From positions 1 to 64,000 of the IMG/VR virus record IMGVR_UViG_3300032241_003323: a stretch of 64,000 bases of DNA, one strand, 5' to 3'. The DNA is from a virus. Below, in pieces: positions 1 through 7,262 of this stretch. The position numbers and the translations under genes are program-made. Numbering within the stretch: position 1 is the first letter of the stretch; each line of letters opens with the position of its first letter. The notes under the pieces were generated by a model. It was not told the origin of the DNA and made no database searches. It saw only the letters and a list, made by a program, of their open reading frames with translations.

Positions 1-23
1 CACCACGAACAACGTGGATAATT

Positions 24-1088
24 TCATTCAGTCAATGGGGCATCTACTATTTTGATTAGAAAACCCTCTGAATCTACAGGAAACCTTCTAATCCAATCAA
101 CCCCATCAACCAATCCACATCCAAAAGTTGAAGGAGTATAAGATGGACTTGTAAAATTTGGAATAATACTAGTGCCAAGAATCATACTAGGATAAGGAGT
201 GATGTCAGGCAAAACAATTTGACTAATATTCCAAGTAATTTGACTAGGATTATCCACAATAATTGGACCACAAACAGGCATAACTGGCTGAGGATGCAAT
301 GGAGGCTCTGGAGGTGCGTTTCCAGGTCCAGGAACCTCATAAAGTCCAGGTTCGTAATTGCTACCATCAGGAACATATGGACCAACAGGACCATATTCCG
401 TTCCTTCGGGATATCCGTTAGAATAAGGAAAATTTGCTTGTTGATCAGAACATGAAGGCAAGCTAGGAACAACAGAAGATTCTAACATTTTTATAAGTTT
501 AAATTCAATATAATAACAACCCGGCAAACAGGTATCATTCAGACCCCATTCATATACAAAAAAACTATCAACCAAAGAATTTTCTGTTGTGGTTCCATCT
601 AATTCAATTATATCTTGATAAATCATTTCTGTTTGACTAGGAGCGTTTATAAATTTCATAATTCTAAGAGGTGTTCCTCTTTTGAAATTTTGAGCAGTTG
701 TTCCATGATAAGCTCTTTCCACAAGCACCAAACGATTATCTTCATCAAACCCAGTAACTAACATTTTTTCAGGAAGTCGTGGGCGATCTATAATAATTAT
801 ATCACCTACCATAATCTGATTAAAGCCTATATTATCTGCCAAAGAAAAATAATTATCTTCTGCTGATAATGGTTTTTTTAATTTACCTTTAGCCCACATT
901 GTAGCCTCTAAAACAAGGCCAGTAAGGTCCATGGGTCCATCGCAATCTTCCATTTTAACTTTAAATACAGGTTTTGTATCGCCTCTACGGATTGTGAAAT
1001 CTGGACAAACGCCAGATATACAACCATATTCATCGGCACAGCCCTGTGGTTGAGGAGAACAACCTATTCCTGATGATTTACATGCCAT
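24..1088 (-). CDS. Putative virion/baseplate structural protein
   Basis: A 354-residue protein. After a Cys-rich N-terminus, residues about 30-145 have a pattern like the N-terminal domain of phage upper baseplate (BppU-type) proteins: a 'TIRRGDT' segment followed by 'DLTG'. Residues about 215-275 form a Pro/Gly/Tyr-rich linker, and the C-terminal part is short and beta-like. No catalytic motif is seen. The start is an ATG with no Shine-Dalgarno; a CATAAATA box ends five bases before it, which suggests late expression from an almost leaderless message. A short hairpin (CCACG/CGTGG) lies just past the stop at the left edge and may be a terminator, but its tail is outside the window. The structural role is inferred from composition and the RGDT/DLTG pattern. 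Confidence 0.45.
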   Translation of the reverse strand: MACKSSGIGCSPQPQGCADEYGCISGVCPDFTIRRGDTKPVFKVKMEDCDGPMDLTGLVLEATMWAKGKLKKPLSAEDNYFSLADNIGFNQIMVGDIIIIDRPRLPEKMLVTGFDEDNRLVLVERAYHGTTAQNFKRGTPLRIMKFINAPSQTEMIYQDIIELDGTTTENSLVDSFFVYEWGLNDTCLPGCYYIEFKLIKMLESSVVPSLPSCSDQQANFPYSNGYPEGTEYGPVGPYVPDGSNYEPGLYEVPGPGNAPPEPPLHPQPVMPVCGPIIVDNPSQITWNISQIVLPDITPYPSMILGTSIIPNFTSPSYTPSTFGCGLVDGVDWIRRFPVDSEGFLIKIVDAPLTE

Positions 1089-1093
1089 AAAAA

Positions 1094-1101
1094 TATTTAT
1101 G
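1094..1101 (-). promoter_or_regulatory. Late-promoter-like box CATAAATA
   Basis: On the minus strand CATAAATA ends five bases before the ATG at 1088, and no Shine-Dalgarno is present. It differs by one base from the T4 late promoter box TATAAATA, which sits at about -13 to -6. Transcription would then start at or next to the start codon. Confidence 0.4.
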
Positions 1102-1115
1102 ATAATTATATAAAA

Positions 1116-1544
1116 TTAATTTGGATCAATCATTTGCATATAATGAATTTCATAATTTTGAGAACTAAATTTATGACAAAAATTGTTTAATTCCTTTTGT
1201 TGTAGATTAGTTAAATATTTTTTCAAAATATTTTCAGGAATTGGAATTCTTGTCGTCCAATTGTTCAAATTCTTAATTTTTCCAAAAAATGATATTGGCA
1301 CATGTCCTAAAGACAAATAATCTTCGCATTCAATATAATAGCTATCCGACTGAGAATCATACATATATCCACCAATTGGCAGACCTCTTTTACAATTAAT
1401 TCGAGTCAAAGTATTGCTCGAATTAATTTTATTTTTTGCAACTATAATCACATAAGTTTTTTCACAAGAAGGAACAATCTCTAAATATCTTTTAAATTCT
1501 TTAAATAATTTATCTTGGGGCAAATCAAAATTATTTTCAATCAT
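1116..1544 (-). CDS. Hypothetical protein
   Basis: About 142 residues from the ATG at 1544, which is preceded by GAGGA four bases away; a TTG five codons upstream is the alternative. The protein is basic and soluble, with no membrane segment or motif I recognise. The middle contains 'IVAKNK' and a run of Tyr residues ('SYYIECEDYLSL') typical of a small beta-rich fold. It lies 19 bases downstream of the preceding membrane-protein gene and is probably co-transcribed with it. Function unknown. Confidence 0.6.
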   Translation of the reverse strand: MIENNFDLPQDKLFKEFKRYLEIVPSCEKTYVIIVAKNKINSSNTLTRINCKRGLPIGGYMYDSQSDSYYIECEDYLSLGHVPISFFGKIKNLNNWTTRIPIPENILKKYLTNLQQKELNNFCHKFSSQNYEIHYMQMIDPN

Positions 1545-1562
1545 AAAATCCTCTTGCAATTA

Positions 1563-1898
1563 TCATAACAAAAGATAAAGCAAAAGCAAGCCCTGAAATA
1601 ATGACAAAACAAAAGAAATTACCAAACCCCAACGAATATTTTTTTTAAATATAAAAATTAATATTCCCAACACGATTATAGTTCCGAACATTTTAATTCC
1701 GACAAAATTACCAATATGCCATCCGTCATATTCCAATATCATTCTAGCTATTGGATTTTTTTCAAGATGCTCAAGACTTTCTTGAGTGTGAACAGTTAAA
1801 GCCGTGTCAAAAGAACTCACCGAGGCAATAAAAATCAAAAAAAATATAAAAATATTATTCTGTATTTTCTTTCTTTTTATTTTTTTGTTGTTTTCCAT
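1563..1898 (-). CDS. Small membrane protein, DUF5658-like
   Basis: About 111 residues from the internal ATG at 1898; the frame stays open further upstream, but that part overlaps the preceding gene and has low-complexity composition. There are three hydrophobic helices: about residues 14-30, 66-84 and the C-terminal 22. Between the first two lies 'FDTALT...EKNPIAR', a pattern shared with DUF5658-type small integral membrane proteins (Asp after helix 1, then Glu-Lys/x-Asn-Pro). It overlaps the end of the upstream gene by 44 bases, so translation is probably coupled. The role is unknown; an inner membrane location is inferred. Confidence 0.5.
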   Translation of the reverse strand: MENNKKIKRKKIQNNIFIFFLIFIASVSSFDTALTVHTQESLEHLEKNPIARMILEYDGWHIGNFVGIKMFGTIIVLGILIFIFKKNIRWGLVISFVLSLFQGLLLLYLLL

Positions 1899-2250
1899 CT
1901 GAGACTGATCGTTCTGATTCTGAATTTTTTCGTTTGTTTGGCTCTTGTTCTGTTCGTCCACCATCAGGTTGCAACATCTTATCTGCTTTTCCTGTGATGT
2001 TTTTTCCTGATTTATCATCTTGTTTTTTATCCTTCTCATTAAATTTATTTTGAATTAATTTCATTTTTTCTTTTGCTTTATCCTTGGCCAATTGCAAATC
2101 TTTTAAGTCTTTTGCAAGATCATCTACTGATTTAAGCCAACGATCAATATCTTGATGTTGAACAACTACACTTTTCTTCTTTTTAGGATGGAGATTTTTT
2201 TTACCCAAACCTTTAATTAACTTTTGCCATTTAGAAAATATATTTTTCAT
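1855..2250 (-). CDS. Lys/Glu-rich hydrophilic protein
   Basis: 131 residues, strongly charged, with a basic N-terminus (KKK clusters), a predicted helical or coiled stretch at about residues 35-75 (repeated Leu/Lys/Asp) and a disordered Lys/Glu/Ser tail. The ATG at 2250 overlaps the stop of the upstream small gene and has an AAGG just before it. Such composition is common in phage prohead core or scaffold-like proteins, but nothing here proves that role. The C-terminal 44 bases overlap the downstream membrane-protein gene in another frame. Confidence 0.55.
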   Translation of the reverse strand: MKNIFSKWQKLIKGLGKKNLHPKKKKSVVVQHQDIDRWLKSVDDLAKDLKDLQLAKDKAKEKMKLIQNKFNEKDKKQDDKSGKNITGKADKMLQPDGGRTEQEPNKRKNSESERSVSDGKQQKNKKKENTE

Positions 2251-2432
2251 CGGCCCTTCTTTTTATTTTTTGGAGAACCAAAACTTTTCTTTAATTTGTT
2301 AAAAATAAATGGAATTGGAGTAGATCTAGACATAAAATCAGCACGAATGGGGTAACTGCCATACCTGCCCCAACCGTCTCTAGCTCTAGTCAAAGGAGAG
2401 CTTTCTAACCACTGCTTGAAACTTATTAACAT
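2247..2432 (-). CDS. Small protein with capsid-targeting-like N-terminus
   Basis: 61 residues. The N-terminus MLISFKQWLE fits the motif F-x-x-[FWY]-[LI]-[ED] shared by several proteins in this window, and resembles the T4 internal-protein targeting peptide (MKTYQEFIAE). The rest is rich in Arg and Pro ('SPLTRARDGWGRYGSYP', 'SRSTPIPF') with a basic tail. The ATG at 2432 has no Shine-Dalgarno; instead TATAAATA ends exactly four bases upstream. Packaging into the head is inferred from the N-terminal motif, and the late promoter box supports late expression. Function otherwise unknown. Confidence 0.6.
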   Translation of the reverse strand: MLISFKQWLESSPLTRARDGWGRYGSYPIRADFMSRSTPIPFIFNKLKKSFGSPKNKKKGR

Positions 2433-2436
2433 ACAA

Positions 2437-2444
2437 TATTTATA
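2437..2444 (-). promoter_or_regulatory. T4-type late promoter box TATAAATA
   Basis: A perfect TATAAATA on the minus strand, four bases before the ATG at 2432. In T4 this octamer occupies about -13 to -6, so transcription would begin at the start codon itself, giving a leaderless message. The same box and spacing occur before the ATG at 32872. Confidence 0.55.
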
Positions 2445-2460
2445 TAAAAATAAAAATTTT

Positions 2461-2486
2461 TAAAATAAAACCCCGAATTAACGGGG
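2461..2486 (-). terminator. Rho-independent terminator
   Basis: On the minus strand, GCCCCGTTAATTCGGGG is followed by TTTTATTTT. The stem CCCCG/CGGGG overlaps the stop codon of the 2478-2801 gene, whose TAA is in the loop. It ends the transcript of the 2478-3213 gene pair and separates it from the late-type genes downstream. Confidence 0.75.
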
Positions 2487-2801
2487 CAAATTTACCTTCC
2501 ACAATTTAGAATTTCCAGACTCTATAAGAGCCAATTCCTCCATATCCATATTTTTTCTAGCTTCTTTATGTGCATTTTGCAAAATTTGAAGGCGAGAATA
2601 AAGTTCTTTCATCCATCTTAATTGACATTTAAATCCAGTATGATCTGGAAAATTATTGTATTCGCCAAAAAGATAAACATATCTAATAAAAGACTGTTGC
2701 AAAGGTGTGTCAAAATATTTAAATAAATATTTTTTATCTTTAGGAAGCTCGACAGTTTCCCACTGTCGAGCTAGAAAGATCAAATCAGAATTCTGTGCCA
2801 A
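2478..2801 (-). CDS. Hypothetical protein
   Basis: 107 residues starting at a TTG (2801) preceded six bases upstream by GAGGGG; no in-frame ATG is better placed. Mostly helical, with aromatic-rich segments ('FIRYVYLFGEYNNFP') and Leu/Lys-rich amphipathic helices at about residues 62-95. No recognisable domain. It overlaps the end of the 2785-3213 gene by 17 bases, so the two are probably translated together, and it is followed at once by a terminator hairpin. Confidence 0.6.
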   Translation of the reverse strand: MAQNSDLIFLARQWETVELPKDKKYLFKYFDTPLQQSFIRYVYLFGEYNNFPDHTGFKCQLRWMKELYSRLQILQNAHKEARKNMDMEELALIESGNSKLWKVNLPR

Positions 2802-3213
2802 TATTTACCCCCTCAACAAACTCCAAATACAAGCACAACATGCCTCCAGCAAGTTGTTGAGGAATTCCTGATCTTGCCAACAAATTTAAAATTTGCGTAA
2901 CCATCTTAATGTCATCATCAAATCCATCACTTGTATTATTTTTCAAATACTTGTAAGCACGATCAACCCCTTGACAAATATCATAGTTAAGAACCATGGA
3001 AATTCTACGTTCGTTAAAAAGTAGAGATTTCGGGATCTTTCCACCACAATGCAGCATTTTATCTTCGAAAAATCTTCCTATATAAAAACGAACCAGACCA
3101 TCAACATCAGAATGAAAAGATTGAGCAAAACCTCTTATTAATTGCTCTTGTTCTTTATCACACTCTTGATCATTGTCTCGCTCTTCCAACTCATCAAGAT
3201 CCTCGCAACTCAT
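2785..3213 (-). CDS. Hypothetical acidic protein
   Basis: 142 residues. The first 25 are very acidic (Glu/Asp-rich, 'DLDELEERDNDQECDKEQEQ'); the rest is helical with Ile/Leu-rich segments. AAGGA lies about eight bases before the ATG at 3213. It is the first gene of a two-gene unit divergent from the lipoprotein gene on the other strand. No domain recognised. Confidence 0.6.
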   Translation of the reverse strand: MSCEDLDELEERDNDQECDKEQEQLIRGFAQSFHSDVDGLVRFYIGRFFEDKMLHCGGKIPKSLLFNERRISMVLNYDICQGVDRAYKYLKNNTSDGFDDDIKMVTQILNLLARSGIPQQLAGGMLCLYLEFVEGVNIGTEF

Positions 3214-3319
3214 CGTTAAATCCTTTCAAAAACTTGATGAAAAAATCTATCGGAAACAAAATTAACACGAAAGGATGAGGTTGTCAATAAATATATTTGA
3301 AAAACTCTTGGAGATCGAA

Positions 3320-3820
3320 ATGAAACAAATCTTTTCCTTAGCACTCATAACCACGCTGTTCACAACAGGATGTGCCAACATAAGTCCTTTAAGTCCTAAA
3401 AACAATTCTCCAATCAATAATCAAAACGGAGAAATTGACGAAATCAACAACAACCAAAATGGCGTGATGGCAGAAATTGGCAAATTAAAACAAGCAGTAG
3501 AACTTCAAAACAGTCAATTAAAAGAAGTTCAAAATGGTCTTCTCAATTTAAACATGTCTATTTCAAGAAATGAAAATAGCGGAGTTCAAATTTTACAGGG
3601 AGATGGATCGTTAATTTTAATATTTTCTTTAGGAGTAATAGGAATGATACTTTATTGGTATCGAGATCGAGCAATTAAAAGCGAAAAATCCGCAAAAATT
3701 ATCGCTTGTGAAGTTGCAAAATTTAACAACCCAGAACTCAACGATAATATACTAAGATCTGCAATTCGTAAAAATTCAGAATCACACGTTTATAATTTAC
3801 TAACTAATGGCAAATCGTAA
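3320..3820 (+). CDS. Putative lipoprotein with coiled coil and membrane anchor
   Basis: 166 residues from the ATG at 3320, which has GGAG seven bases before it; an upstream in-frame ATG at 3275 has no such site. The N-terminus is a lipoprotein signal (MKQIFSLALITTLFTTGC) with the lipobox Cys at residue 18. An Asn/Gln-rich region and a short coiled coil (about residues 50-85) follow, then a hydrophobic helix at about residues 97-115 and a cytoplasm-like tail. Having both a lipid anchor and an internal transmembrane helix is unusual: it could span the periplasm, like a spanin, or sit twice in the inner membrane. Its role in lysis or surface exclusion is only a guess. Confidence 0.6.
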   Translation: MKQIFSLALITTLFTTGCANISPLSPKNNSPINNQNGEIDEINNNQNGVMAEIGKLKQAVELQNSQLKEVQNGLLNLNMSISRNENSGVQILQGDGSLILIFSLGVIGMILYWYRDRAIKSEKSAKIIACEVAKFNNPELNDNILRSAIRKNSESHVYNLLTNGKS

Positions 3821-3908
3821 ATATTTTCACCAAATTTCATTCAATTTATTTTATTTTAAAATTTTTAAAACATAAATAATTAAACTTACCTTATACAAGG
3901 AGTAAAAT

Positions 3909-4226
3909 ATGGATTTTCAAACACTTTTAGCCGCTGTAAATGCCAATGCCGAATTAAAAGTGGCATTCAAAACAGGAAATGGCCCTGCAAATGCTATTCC
4001 TAAGTCTGTTGTTAGCAAAGCCACCAAAGAAACAAGCGACGTTTTGCTAAGTCTTTCTGTAAGCAAAGTTGTAGACACTTGTGCAAACTTGGTTAAAGTT
4101 CTTGCTGGTGTTACAGATGCTGCTGCCCTTCCAGTTCTCGTTGAATGTGAAGGCGTCAAATATGTAGTTTCTTCCAGCGAAGCCGTTGAAGACTACCTAA
4201 TTTTCACAGTCACAAAGGCATCTTAA
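3909..4226 (+). CDS. Small abundant-type protein, unknown
   Basis: 105 residues, rich in Ala, Val, Ser and Lys with no Trp, Met or His in the core. A strong Shine-Dalgarno (AAGGAG) precedes the ATG. It forms a two-gene unit with the next gene, which begins 17 bases later and has its own AAGGAGA site; a strong terminator follows. Clean composition, strong ribosome sites and an isolated transcription unit suggest a highly expressed virion accessory (for example decoration) protein. No family recognised. Confidence 0.6.
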   Translation: MDFQTLLAAVNANAELKVAFKTGNGPANAIPKSVVSKATKETSDVLLSLSVSKVVDTCANLVKVLAGVTDAAALPVLVECEGVKYVVSSSEAVEDYLIFTVTKAS

Positions 4227-4243
4227 TTTTAAAAAGGAGAAAA

Positions 4244-4684
4244 ATGGGAGCTACAAGCGTTACTGGAGTTAGCGGAGCAGGTTCTTCTGAAGCATACAAT
4301 AAAGGTCCAGGAAATAACAGAAATATTTATCAACCATTAACCGGAACATCAATTGTTGCTGCTGGCGAAGTTTTTAATGAGGGTTGCTGGCAGACATTGG
4401 TTCAATTCCCTGCACTAGCAGAATCACCAGATAATTATGTTATCACAGTCACACAATCTGACTGGAGCAACAGTGATGGCGCAGGAAATCGTCCCCCTCA
4501 CGTTGAAAAGCTAGATCAAGATGGATATAATTCGGAATATTGGTATTACGAAACCGGAAATCCTTGGGGTCCAAATTCTAAATTGGGCGGCTTTGTTCTT
4601 CACGGTGGATCTGACTCTCTGCATAAATATGGCTGGATGATCGTTAAAGTTGGTGGAGCTTTCAGTGTTGAAACCTGTTATTGA
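4244..4684 (+). CDS. Putative virion surface protein
   Basis: 146 residues, Gly/Ser/Asn/Trp-rich with beta-like spacing. The first 30 residues are a flexible Gly/Ser/Ala arm; aromatic clusters follow ('SEYWYYETGNPWGP') and the protein ends in Cys-Tyr. AAGGAGA lies five bases before the ATG. It follows the 3909 gene and is closed by a strong terminator. The look is that of a phage structural or carbohydrate-binding protein, but I cannot assign a family. Confidence 0.55.
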   Translation: MGATSVTGVSGAGSSEAYNKGPGNNRNIYQPLTGTSIVAAGEVFNEGCWQTLVQFPALAESPDNYVITVTQSDWSNSDGAGNRPPHVEKLDQDGYNSEYWYYETGNPWGPNSKLGGFVLHGGSDSLHKYGWMIVKVGGAFSVETCY

Positions 4685-4708
4685 TCTTTTTTTAAGACCC
4701 CGATAAAG

Positions 4709-4741
4709 AAAAAATCCCCTGATTTTTCAGGGGATTTTTTT
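4709..4741. terminator. Bidirectional terminator
   Basis: AATCCCCTGA and TCAGGGGATT form a 10-bp perfect stem with a four-base loop, flanked by A and T runs on both sides. It separates convergent genes ending at 4684 (plus) and 4740 (minus) and can serve both. Confidence 0.85.
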
Positions 4742-5033
4742 ATGGCTTGTCTTTATCATATCCTTGCTCGATAAATTTTAACAATGGGTATCCTTTACAA
4801 TTATTACCCATTGGCACATTTTCAGCATAAGGATTTTTTCCTTTTCTGTTGCATTCTCTAATAAAAGAATTAACCTCTTTATCAATAGCTTGTGCTTCTG
4901 AATTCTTTTTAAGACAATAATATTTTGTATAATCATTATCATCTTGAGATAAATAACGACACTTATTGTGAGATTTATCATTAAACAAACAAACGTCTTG
5001 TAGCTGCTTTTTACTTAACATTTTTATATCCAT
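4740..5033 (-). CDS. Hypothetical Cys-containing protein
   Basis: 97 residues with five Cys ('DVCLF', 'NKCRYL', 'YYCLKK', 'RECNRKG', 'NCKGYP') and many Lys/Asp. The Cys/Tyr pattern could bind a metal or form disulphides, but the spacing matches no finger I know. The ATG overlaps the stop of the deformylase gene (TAATG), so it is translationally coupled and last in the bS21-RHH-deformylase unit. Function unknown. Confidence 0.55.
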   Translation of the reverse strand: MDIKMLSKKQLQDVCLFNDKSHNKCRYLSQDDNDYTKYYCLKKNSEAQAIDKEVNSFIRECNRKGKNPYAENVPMGNNCKGYPLLKFIEQGYDKDKP

Positions 5034-5530
5034 TAAATTAATTCAATTTCACGACCAATCATATCAATCATTTTTTCTCTTCCAAGAAAATGATCAATTT
5101 CATGTTGGAAGACAATAGCATACAAACCTTTTTCAGTTCGATCTACATCTTCTATAATTAAATTTGAAGAATCAGATATTTTTAATTGTTTTCCTTTAAT
5201 AGAAACAGATGAATATCTTTCGACCTCAAACCTTCTTAATTCTCCATTTGAATCTCTTAATGACAAGCAACCTTCAATTGACTTGGTTTTTTCCCCAACT
5301 CCAAAATACTCACAATTAAGATAATATTCATATCCATTATTCCTTTGAACAATAAAAAGCTTCAAAGGAATTCCAACTTGAACGGCAGACAATCCAATTC
5401 CATTTTGGTCTGTGCATATTTTTTCCATTCCCGTAATAGTACGAAAAATAGAAATCAAATTATCAAAAGGAACATTAAGTGCCTGTGGAATTAAATTCAC
5501 AGGCACTATAGACATATTATTATTTTTCAT
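5033..5530 (-). CDS. def: Peptide deformylase
   Basis: 165 residues. All three deformylase motifs are present in order: GIGLSAVQVG (motif 1), EGCLS (motif 2, metal-binding Cys) and QHEIDH (motif 3, two His and the catalytic Glu). The enzyme removes the formyl group from the N-terminal Met of new proteins in the cytoplasm, using Fe2+ or a similar metal. The length is usual for the family. The start overlaps the end of the RHH gene by 11 bases, so it is coupled. It shares a transcript with ribosomal protein bS21, which suggests a phage programme that adjusts host translation. Phage deformylases are known in other large and marine phages. Confidence 0.92.
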   Translation of the reverse strand: MKNNNMSIVPVNLIPQALNVPFDNLISIFRTITGMEKICTDQNGIGLSAVQVGIPLKLFIVQRNNGYEYYLNCEYFGVGEKTKSIEGCLSLRDSNGELRRFEVERYSSVSIKGKQLKISDSSNLIIEDVDRTEKGLYAIVFQHEIDHFLGREKMIDMIGREIELI

Positions 5531-5795
5531 TTTTCTTAATTAAAGCTTTTACAATGCCTTCTACTCGAACAGAAAGCCAATCTCTTAACTTTTGTTCGGT
5601 ATCTTTAGTGTCACTTGGAATTCTTAAAATAACTGTGTCTACATTTTCATCAGTTCCAGATAGGTTCTTTTCTACCATATCTCTGATCAATCTAGAAACA
5701 CTAATATTTCTTTTTTTTGCAACAGTCTTCAATCTTTCTTGAACTTCAAGATCAATTGACAAACTCATAATATTTGCAGCTTTTTTATTACTCAT
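5520..5795 (-). CDS. Ribbon-helix-helix regulator
   Basis: 91 residues. The first 45 fit an RHH (CopG/Arc-like) fold: a short strand ('IMSLSIDLEV') followed by helices 'QERLKTVAKKRN' and 'SVSRLIRDMVEKNL'. The C-terminal half has a strand-helix pattern and may mediate dimer contacts or ligand sensing. It overlaps the stop of the bS21 gene by four bases (ATGA) and the deformylase start by 11. It probably represses its own operon or host genes, but no operator was identified. Confidence 0.65.
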   Translation of the reverse strand: MSNKKAANIMSLSIDLEVQERLKTVAKKRNISVSRLIRDMVEKNLSGTDENVDTVILRIPSDTKDTEQKLRDWLSVRVEGIVKALIKKNEK

Positions 5796-6067
5796 TTATC
5801 ACCTTTATTTGAAGAATCTTTTTTACCGCTTCTTTCGGGAAAACTTTCTCTCAATTTATTTTTTAATCTTTGATTTTCTGATTCTTTTCTTTTACGTCGC
5901 CTCTTTTGACCAGGACTCTCATAATATTCGTGCTTTTTATATTCATGCAGAATACCCGCATCAGCAACACTTCTTTTAAATTGAATAAACATCTTTCTAA
6001 AAGCAGCCTCTTTTTCCTGCCAACTAGCATTAGCGGAAACTTCTCTTGATTCAACTCTACAAGCCAT
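5792..6067 (-). CDS. rpsU: Ribosomal protein bS21 homologue
   Basis: 91 residues. The core matches bS21: a helix with 'AAFRKMFIQFKRSVADAGILHEYKK' spacing, then 'HEYYESPGQKRRRKRK', close to the family's RR-x-[FY]-[YF]-E-x-P-x-x-[RK]-R-[RK]. The C-terminal 25 residues are an extra charged tail. bS21 sits on the 30S platform near the anti-Shine-Dalgarno helix of 16S rRNA and acts in initiation. Phage-encoded bS21 is known from huge phages and is thought to replace host S21 and favour phage mRNAs. AAGGA lies before the ATG. It is first in a coupled unit with an RHH regulator and a deformylase. Confidence 0.88.
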   Translation of the reverse strand: MACRVESREVSANASWQEKEAAFRKMFIQFKRSVADAGILHEYKKHEYYESPGQKRRRKRKESENQRLKNKLRESFPERSGKKDSSNKGDK

Positions 6068-6080
6068 TTCTTTTTAATCC

Positions 6081-7223
6081 TTAATCTCTAGTGATTTTTA
6101 AAAATCTAGTGCCAAATTTCTTTTTTTTATTCTTTCGAACAAAAATTTTATAAGGTGTAACCTCGGTAGATTCACCCGTTGAAGGCCATTCTTCTCTATT
6201 CAATTCCGGTAAAAATTTATCTAATTTTTTTAATATGGATTGAAAAATATCTTGACCCCAATTGTATGCATTTCCATCAGATATTATAGTAGAAAATGAA
6301 AAAATATAATTTTTTGGTATTCTATTACCACATATATCATCTATTTCATATTCTTTAAGATTAAAATATCTAGATCGTTCATCAACAGCCAAAAAAGGAC
6401 ATCTAGCTAATATAGCCAATCTTGACAAACCGTTGAATGCATCTAAAACGCATCCTGTTGCACGCATTGCTGCCAAAACACGAGTTATATCATTCTCTTG
6501 TAAAAACACACATCTTCCAGCGAATTCTTGAGAAATATCATATGATAAATAATTCTGCCAAATGACAGGGCTATAATTATTCGCAATAAGTTTTTCAACC
6601 AATTCGACCCAAAATTCTTTTTTTGCCCTAACATTCTGGCTTTTTCCAACATTCCATTGTTTTATAAAAATAGACGGATGTAAGAAAATTTTATATCCAG
6701 GTTTTGTAGAAAGATCACGATTAAAATCTTTTCCTAAAACCATAGATGATGGAACAAATGGTAAAAATCTTTTAGTTGTATTAAATTCTTCAAAAAATTT
6801 ATTTGTCAAACCATTTTGATAGAATGGAACAATTTGATTGTAATCTATTACATCTCTAAAGAATTCATTTAAATTTCTTTTATAAATAGTTGTTAAATTA
6901 GATTGGTTTCTAAAGCCTTCTGCCTTCTCATAAAAACTTCTATAATGTGCTTCATCTGTTATAGACCAATATTCATCAACATAAGGAAAAATTCCCTGAT
7001 ATCCTGGCCAAGATGCCAAAATAAAATATTTAGAATTTTTAACTTCTTGACGATATCTTTGAAGAAGCAGAGAAGACAATACAACCATGCTTCTCACATC
7101 TCCAAAAAATGGCAAAATAATTAAATTACTATAATCAGTTGGAATCTTACGCTCTTCAAAACGCTCACGAACAAAACCATTACGCTCAGAAGATCGTTTT
7201 AAAAAATCTACAACAGAATCCAC
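6081..7223 (-). CDS. Glycosyltransferase family 9-like protein
   Basis: About 381 residues from the GTG at 7223 (AAAGG nine bases upstream); a TTG three codons earlier is also possible. The layout resembles a two-domain GT-B fold of the heptosyltransferase type: 'LIILPFFGDVRSMVVLSSLLLQ' at the N-terminus, 'KIFLHPSI' at the second-domain entry and 'ATGCVLDAFNGLSRLAILARCP' near the expected donor-binding site. It is a paralogue of the next gene upstream: both have '[SC/GW]...VDEYW' at about the same place. With HldE at 33.9-35.2 kb it may add heptose or a related sugar to LPS or to a virion glycan. The substrate is not determined. Confidence 0.5.
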   Translation of the reverse strand: MDSVVDFLKRSSERNGFVRERFEERKIPTDYSNLIILPFFGDVRSMVVLSSLLLQRYRQEVKNSKYFILASWPGYQGIFPYVDEYWSITDEAHYRSFYEKAEGFRNQSNLTTIYKRNLNEFFRDVIDYNQIVPFYQNGLTNKFFEEFNTTKRFLPFVPSSMVLGKDFNRDLSTKPGYKIFLHPSIFIKQWNVGKSQNVRAKKEFWVELVEKLIANNYSPVIWQNYLSYDISQEFAGRCVFLQENDITRVLAAMRATGCVLDAFNGLSRLAILARCPFLAVDERSRYFNLKEYEIDDICGNRIPKNYIFSFSTIISDGNAYNWGQDIFQSILKKLDKFLPELNREEWPSTGESTEVTPYKIFVRKNKKKKFGTRFLKITRD

Positions 7224-7262
7224 TTTTACCAACCTTTTAAAATAGAACTATATTAAAATAGT

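Noticed and set aside
3917-4159. 80-codon antisense frame over the 3909 gene
   Set aside because: Shadow of a GC-richer, codon-regular gene with a strong Shine-Dalgarno on the plus strand.
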